This document shows, piece after piece, positions 5,600-10,000 of a DNA stretch of 10,000 bases. The position numbers were made by a program, and so were the translations under genes. Numbering within the stretch: position 1 is the first letter of the stretch; the number at the start of each line of letters is the position of its first letter. The notes beneath the pieces are model-generated. The model saw only the letters and a list, made by a program, of their open reading frames with translations. It ran no database searches and was not told where the DNA came from. This DNA comes from Nitrospira sp. (GTDB lineage: Bacteria > Nitrospirota > Nitrospiria > Nitrospirales > Nitrospiraceae), in the NCBI GenBank assembly GCA_020216985.1, contig JAIWOH010000050.1, positions 1-10,000 of the forward strand, given 5' to 3'.

Positions 5600-7417
5600 C
5601 TACAAGCTTTCCACGAAACTTCTCAGCTTTTTGCTGCGACTCGGATGCCGCAATTTCCGCAACGCTTTGGCTTCGATCTGTCTGATCCGTTCGCGTGTGA
5701 CCTCGAAGTCCTGTCCCACTTCCTCGAGCGTGTGGTCGGTGGCCTCGCCGATCCCGAATCGTTTGCGCAGGACTTTTTCCTCGCGCGGCGTCAAGGTCTC
5801 CAGCGCGCTGTTGATCTGCCGTTGCAAGTCGTACCGGATCGCGGCTTCCAGCGGGGAAACGGCTTTTTTGTCTTCGATGAAGTCGCCCAAATGACTGTCT
5901 TCCTCTTCTCCGATCGGCGTTTCGAGCGAAATCGGCTCCCGGGCGATCTTGAGGATCTTTCGTACTTTGTCCAACGGCAAATCCATGCGCTCGGCGATTT
6001 CCTCCGGCAACGGCTCACGGCCGAGCTTCTGCACCAGATGACGCGACGTGCGGACCAGTTTGTTGATCGTTTCAATCATGTGAACGGGGATTCTGATGGT
6101 CCGCGCCTGGTCGGCGATGGCTCGCGTAATCGCCTGGCGAATCCACCACGTGGCATAGGTGCTGAACTTGTAGCCGCGCTTGTACTCGAATTTATCCACC
6201 GCCTTCATCAATCCGATGTTGCCTTCCTGGATAAGGTCCAGAAATTGGAGCCCTCGATTGGTGTACTTCTTGGCGATGCTGACCACCAGGCGAAGATTCG
6301 CTTCGACCAACTCCGCCTTGCCCCGCTTCACTTTTTCTTCGGCGACGTCGAGCTGCTTGACGGCCTCCTTGATTTCTTCGGCGGGAACCAGCGCTTCTTC
6401 CTCTTCAAGCTGGCGGATTTTGGCCTTGGCCGCCTGATATACCTTTTTGATGTCCAACAGCGTCTCTTCCGACAGACCGGTCTTTCGCTTGACCGCCAGA
6501 AAATCCTGACGAGTCCGGCACAATCGCTTGAGCAACTCCGCGCCCGCCTCTCCGCCCACGCCGAGCCGCCGCTGGCACTGCACGATTTCGCGCTCCGAAG
6601 CACGAATCTGCGCGGCCAAGTCGCGCACCCGTTGGACCATGCGATCTTTCAGGACTCCATGGAGGTTGACGGATTCGATTTTATCCACGACCTGCTGACG
6701 CACGATCTCGAACTGCTTCTTGAATTTCTTCTGCTTCGCCGGATCGTTGCCGATGTGCCTGCCTTTTTCCACCAACGCTTTGAGTTGCAGCGAGACTTTG
6801 CGGACCGCGCTCAAGGCCTCCAACGTCTTGAGGCGCAGCTCTTCATAATCCCGCTCCACGGGCTGCTGGTCCTCGTCAAATTCTTCCCCCTGCTCCTGGA
6901 TCGGCACGATTTCTCGGACGTCGATGGTGGCGTCTTTGAGTTGATCCCGCAGCGCCAATACGAACTCGATGGTCATCGGCATGCCGTAGATCACCGAGGC
7001 GATGTCCTTTTTGCCCTCTTCGATTCGTTTGGCGATCTCAATCTCACCTTCTCGGCTGAGCAACGCAACGCTGCCCATTTCCTTGAGATAGAGCCGAACC
7101 GGATCGTCCGTCCGACTCAGCGCGCCGGGCGACAGATCGATCGGCTTCTCGTTCTCCTCCTCGGGCTCCAGTTCCACCTCTTCGCTTTCGTCGCCGATCT
7201 CGCCGTTGTCCGGCCGTTTGCGGATCCGATCCCCCTCCGTGCCGTCGACGATTTCGATGTCCATCTCGCCGAACATCGTCATGATGTTGCCGAATTGGTC
7301 GGAGGACACGAATTCCGCGGGCAGCGTGCTGTTGAGCTCGTCATAGGTCAGAAAGCCCTTTTCCTTTCCGAGCGCGATCAGTTTTTTCACCTCTCCAAGC
7401 AATTCCTGTTTCGGCAT
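5600..7417 (-). CDS. rpoD: RNA polymerase primary sigma factor (sigma-70/RpoD)
   Basis: This is the housekeeping sigma factor, which directs RNA polymerase core to -10/-35 promoters. The 605 residues show all regions of a group 1 sigma. Region 1.1 spans about 1-57 and is followed by an acidic linker (58-92). Region 1.2 starts at [12 protein letters not shown] (104-115), and a long charged non-conserved insert runs about 135-355. Regions 2.1-2.4 (about 366-455) include [29 protein letters not shown] and the promoter-melting segment [17 protein letters not shown]. Region 3 with the acidic finger (503-516) comes next, and region 4 (538-605) ends in the helix-turn-helix [20 protein letters not shown]. 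The ATG at 7417 has an AAGGAG ribosome site, and the in-frame extension upstream runs into dnaG. It starts 2 nt after the dnaG stop, so translation is probably coupled. No clear terminator follows. Confidence 0.98.
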   Translation of the reverse strand: MPKQELLGEVKKLIALGKEKGFLTYDELNSTLPAEFVSSDQFGNIMTMFGEMDIEIVDGTEGDRIRKRPDNGEIGDESEEVELEPEEENEKPIDLSPGALSRTDDPVRLYLKEMGSVALLSREGEIEIAKRIEEGKKDIASVIYGMPMTIEFVLALRDQLKDATIDVREIVPIQEQGEEFDEDQQPVERDYEELRLKTLEALSAVRKVSLQLKALVEKGRHIGNDPAKQKKFKKQFEIVRQQVVDKIESVNLHGVLKDRMVQRVRDLAAQIRASEREIVQCQRRLGVGGEAGAELLKRLCRTRQDFLAVKRKTGLSEETLLDIKKVYQAAKAKIRQLEEEEALVPAEEIKEAVKQLDVAEEKVKRGKAELVEANLRLVVSIAKKYTNRGLQFLDLIQEGNIGLMKAVDKFEYKRGYKFSTYATWWIRQAITRAIADQARTIRIPVHMIETINKLVRTSRHLVQKLGREPLPEEIAERMDLPLDKVRKILKIAREPISLETPIGEEEDSHLGDFIEDKKAVSPLEAAIRYDLQRQINSALETLTPREEKVLRKRFGIGEATDHTLEEVGQDFEVTRERIRQIEAKALRKLRHPSRSKKLRSFVESL

Positions 7418-7419
7418 GA

Positions 7420-9243
7420 CTACTCCTTCGCCAAGGACACCGCTCCGGCGGGTGGCGCACCGGCTTTTCGGATCCGCCATTCATTGATTTGCACGTTCAA
7501 CGTCCGCGCTTCCTCCACCTGTCCTGCCCGCTCGGCGGCCTTCAGCCTGGCGATCAGGTCCCTCAACATTTGATCCGCATATTTTCGATCAAGCACGTCT
7601 AAACACGCCTTGACGTGGGCCGGAACGTCATCAAAATGATCGTCGCGGACGGACAATTCCGTGGCCAAAGGGCCGCAGTCCGGATCGTCGGCCGCTTCGC
7701 TCACCAAGGCGTCGAGGCCGACACGTCCTTCGCGGTCCAGATGGGCCAAGGCCATCTGCACAAGTTTCCTGCAAGGAGCGACGGTGAACGCTTCGGGTCT
7801 CAATCGCCGAACCTCGGCGGGCGACAATCGGCCATGCAACAGCAGCAAGGCAAGATCCCGTTCTTCCGGCGCTCTTTTGAATTCGGCGGAGAAGGTGATT
7901 CCCCGCGCCGCCTGCTCATGAGAGCTCGCGCCTTGCGAAGGCCGACCCTGGAGTCTCGGATACCGTTCGATCAATCGGCTTTGGCTGATTCCCAATCGCT
8001 CCGCCACGATCTTGATGCGTTCTTCCCGCTCAAGCGGATGCTCGCTTTTCTGCACAATGCGCAGGACTTCGTCCACGCTTCTGATCCGACTCTCCAACGA
8101 ACCGTTTTCCGCCTGCCGAATCGTATGGTCCAGCACATAATCCAGAAGACTCGGAGCGGCGACCTCCAATGAGGCGAACGCCGTCACGCCCGCTTTGCGC
8201 ACGAACGTATCGGGGTCTTCTCCCGCCGGCAACGTGACCACCTTGACATCCAACCCGCTGTTGACGAAGAGATCCAATCCCCTCAACGCCGCCCGTACCC
8301 CTGCAGCATCGGGGTCGAACACCAACACGATATGATCGGCAAACCGCCGCAAGGTTTGGACATGTTCCGACGTCAGCGCCGTGCCCAACGTCGCGACCGC
8401 ATGCGTCAACCCGGCCTGATGAAGCGCGATCGCGTCAAAGTACCCCTCGACAACGATGGCGGTCTTCGTTCGAACGATCGCCTCCCGCGCCTGGTCGAGT
8501 GCAAACAAGGTTTGCCCTTTTTTGAACAGCGGGGTATCGGGGGAATTCAGATACTTGGGGACGGCGTCGCCCAACACCCGTCCGCCGAATCCGACCACGC
8601 GCTTTCGCAGGTCGGTGATCGTGAACATGATTCGTCCGCGAAACCGATCATAAAAACCGCTCCCTCCCTCCCGCGCCACCAGCAGACCGGCGCTCGCGAC
8701 ATCGGCCGGAGCAAATCCCTGCTTAGTCAATGCCTTGAACAGGCCATCCCACTCAGGAGGGGCCATGCCGATCCCAAACCGATCGATGACACTCGATTGA
8801 ATACCGCGTTTTTCCAGGTACGACCTTCCAGCGGCGCCGAGCTTGGCGTCGCGCAGATTGTGCCTGAACCAGGCAGCAGCGGCTTGATTGAGGCGTTCGA
8901 TCCGTCGGGTCTGCTCCGTATGATTGCCCGGAACGGCTGACGCCTCCGCGACCTCGATCCCGACCTTTTCTCCCAATTCCCTGACCACTTCCGGAAAATT
9001 CGCGCCGGTGAGCCTGGTTAAAAAAGTGAAGACGTTTCCACCGGCTCCGCAGCCGAAACAATGGAAAATTTGCCGGGATGGATTGACGATAAACGAGGGA
9101 GTTTTTTCTTGGTGGAACGGACACAACCCTTTGAAATTCTGACCTGTTTTCGTCAAGGACACGTGGTGGCTCACAACGTCGACGATATCGACTCGATCTT
9201 TGATCCGGTCGATGGTGTTATCAGAAATCAAACCGTGACCCAC
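7420..9243 (-). CDS. dnaG: DNA primase
   Basis: This primase makes the RNA primers for replication and works with the replicative helicase DnaB. With the start given, it has 607 residues. The N-terminal CHC2 zinc ribbon is C41, H44, C62 and C65 (CPFH and CFGC). The RNA-polymerase-like core contains [11 protein letters not shown] and FGGRVLGD with [12 protein letters not shown]. The Toprim domain has E266 in VVEGYFD and D310/D312 in FDPDAAG, close to E265, D309 and D311 of the E. coli enzyme. The last 150 or so residues are the variable helicase-binding region. The start is uncertain because no ATG fits. GTG at 9243 gives [14 protein letters not shown] and a normal family length. TTG at 9300 and TTG at 9231 are alternatives, and none has an ideal ribosome site. 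The gene is co-transcribed with rpoD and its stop overlaps the rpoD ribosome site. No rpsU precedes it, unlike in E. coli. Confidence 0.95.
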   Translation of the reverse strand: MGHGLISDNTIDRIKDRVDIVDVVSHHVSLTKTGQNFKGLCPFHQEKTPSFIVNPSRQIFHCFGCGAGGNVFTFLTRLTGANFPEVVRELGEKVGIEVAEASAVPGNHTEQTRRIERLNQAAAAWFRHNLRDAKLGAAGRSYLEKRGIQSSVIDRFGIGMAPPEWDGLFKALTKQGFAPADVASAGLLVAREGGSGFYDRFRGRIMFTITDLRKRVVGFGGRVLGDAVPKYLNSPDTPLFKKGQTLFALDQAREAIVRTKTAIVVEGYFDAIALHQAGLTHAVATLGTALTSEHVQTLRRFADHIVLVFDPDAAGVRAALRGLDLFVNSGLDVKVVTLPAGEDPDTFVRKAGVTAFASLEVAAPSLLDYVLDHTIRQAENGSLESRIRSVDEVLRIVQKSEHPLEREERIKIVAERLGISQSRLIERYPRLQGRPSQGASSHEQAARGITFSAEFKRAPEERDLALLLLHGRLSPAEVRRLRPEAFTVAPCRKLVQMALAHLDREGRVGLDALVSEAADDPDCGPLATELSVRDDHFDDVPAHVKACLDVLDRKYADQMLRDLIARLKAAERAGQVEEARTLNVQINEWRIRKAGAPPAGAVSLAKE

Positions 9244-9323
9244 CGGAGTCGCAGCTCCCAAATCTTTATGCCACCCCCGATTTGGACAAGGCGGCCACAA
9301 TTGTCGGGAAAAATCGACCGAGC

Positions 9324-9353
9324 AGAATAACAGACGGTTTGAAAATCTGTCAA
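9324..9353 (-). promoter_or_regulatory. Predicted promoter of dnaG-rpoD
   Basis: On the minus strand, a perfect -35 TTGACA (9348-9353) and TATTCT (9324-9329) are separated by 18 bp, with TG one base before the -10 (extended -10). Transcription would start near 9317, about 74 nt before the preferred dnaG start. The inverted repeat ACAGA-N11-TCTGT (9330-9350) fills the spacer, an operator-like position. Confidence 0.7.
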
Positions 9354-9370
9354 ATTTTGGGAACCCGTGA

Positions 9371-9715
9371 TTAGCCCGGCGGCCAACTCATCCGGCGTCC
9401 GCCGGTGACATGGAGATGCAGATGAAACACTGTTTGCCCCCCGTCTTTACCCGTGTTCGTGACAATGCGATAGCCCGATTCGGCCACGCCCTTCAGTTGC
9501 GCTACTTTTGCACAAGTCAATAGAAGCCGCCCCAACAGGGTCTGATCCTGCTCCTCACAGTCCCGAACGGCCGCAACGTGCTTCTTCGGAATGACCAGCG
9601 TATGGACGGGCGCCTGAGGATGAATATCGTCGAACGCCAAGATTTGGTCGTCTTCATGAACGACCTTGGCCGGAATCTGTTTTGCCACAATTTTGCAAAA
9701 AAGACAGTCGCTCAT
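9371..9715 (-). CDS. HIT-family (Hint-like) nucleotide hydrolase
   Basis: This is a predicted cytoplasmic purine-nucleoside phosphoramidase or related nucleotidyl hydrolase of the histidine-triad superfamily. The 114 residues begin MSDCLFCKIV, with the paired cysteines C4 and C7 common in bacterial members. FDDIHPQAPVHTLVIPKKH follows at 28-46, and the triad HLHLHV places the histidines at 98, 100 and 102 before the typical GGRRMSWPPG end. The ATG at 9715 has GAGG about 4 nt upstream and gives the standard family N-terminus. A second in-frame ATG at 9796 overlaps the hisE stop as ATGA, has AAGGGA before it, and would add 27 residues unlike the family. The gene follows hisE on the same strand and probably shares its transcript. 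The physiological substrate is unknown. Confidence 0.93.
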   Translation of the reverse strand: MSDCLFCKIVAKQIPAKVVHEDDQILAFDDIHPQAPVHTLVIPKKHVAAVRDCEEQDQTLLGRLLLTCAKVAQLKGVAESGYRIVTNTGKDGGQTVFHLHLHVTGGRRMSWPPG

Positions 9716-9792
9716 CTCACCTCGACCTCCCGCATCATGAACGGCAGCCGGCCCAAATTGGTTGATTGTGCCGACTCCCCTCGACGGCCTTT

Positions 9793-10000
9793 TCATTCAT
9801 CCCTTACGCCGGATCGGCCGAATCGCCTGCCTAATTCCGCGTAAATATCCTGAAGCGTCACGTCGTGGTGTCCTAGCACCATCAAGATGTGAAACACCAA
9901 GTCCGCCGTTTCGTAGATAATCTCCTCTTTCTTCCCCCCCTTGGAGGCCAAGAGCACCTCTCCCGCCTCTTCCACCACTTTTTTCAGAATTCGATCCTGC
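9793..10000 (-). CDS. hisE: Phosphoribosyl-ATP pyrophosphatase, 3' part, cut by window edge
   Basis: This enzyme hydrolyses phosphoribosyl-ATP to phosphoribosyl-AMP and pyrophosphate, the second step of histidine synthesis. About 69 codons are visible, entering at position 10000 in the reading QDRILKKVVEEAGEV. They continue through KKEEIIYETADLVFHILMVL, the metal-binding all-alpha (MazG-like) signature of HisE. The protein ends after GRRFGRSGVRDE with a TGA at 9793-9795. The visible part covers most of a typical HisE of about 90-110 residues. It could be the HisE domain of a HisIE fusion, since the N-terminal side is outside the window. The HIT gene follows immediately. Confidence 0.93.
   Translation of the reverse strand, partial: QDRILKKVVEEAGEVLLASKGGKKEEIIYETADLVFHILMVLGHHDVTLQDIYAELGRRFGRSGVRDE

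Noticed and set aside
5456-7573. A 705-codon plus-strand open frame opposite rpoD, and a 454-codon one at 344-1708 opposite ilvB
   Set aside because: They lie antisense to unmistakable genes, resemble no protein family, and are expected where GC-rich codon use removes stops from the opposite strand.

Overview
The window is a chromosomal housekeeping stretch from a GC-rich, probably Gram-negative bacterium. A lipoprotein-type M48 protease, a class A RNase P RNA and a primary sigma factor with a long non-conserved insert indicate a free-living, diderm-like genome. An RNase HIII-type enzyme, the DUF164/CT398 zinc-ribbon protein and the order hisE–HIT–dnaG–rpoD–tRNA-Ile2 make me favour Nitrospirota (Nitrospira-like). 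That taxonomic guess is inference only. I see no mobile element, CRISPR array, phage gene or sign of recent transfer.

Layout, read from the right because nearly everything is on the minus strand. The 3' part of hisE (histidine biosynthesis) enters at position 10000 and is followed by a HIT/Hint nucleotide hydrolase. A consensus-like promoter then drives dnaG (primase) and rpoD (primary sigma factor). These two are separated by 2 nt, so the rpoD Shine-Dalgarno lies inside the end of dnaG. Just past rpoD a second good promoter leads, through a leader with a 13-bp hairpin, to tRNA-Ile2 (CAT anticodon, CCA encoded) and then a coiled-coil C4 zinc-ribbon protein. The only plus-strand gene is an RNase HIII catalytic core that lacks the usual N-terminal substrate-binding domain. 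Its 3' end overlaps the zinc-ribbon gene tail to tail by 91 bp. Divergent from it is an M48 metalloprotease lipoprotein. Next come the RNase P RNA gene with its own promoter, then ilvB with its promoter and leader, and the 5' end of ilvN, cut by the left edge.

Functionally, the genes cover replication priming (dnaG), transcription initiation (rpoD), tRNA supply and maturation (tRNA-Ile2, rnpB), RNA:DNA hybrid removal (RNase HIII), envelope proteolysis (M48) and amino-acid synthesis (hisE, ilvBN). No previously undescribed system is evident. The points most worth checking are the minimal RNase HIII, the convergent overlap, the tRNA leader hairpin, the extended P1 helix of RNase P RNA, and a run of 18-bp promoter spacers. 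No gene-free stretch exceeds 300 bases.
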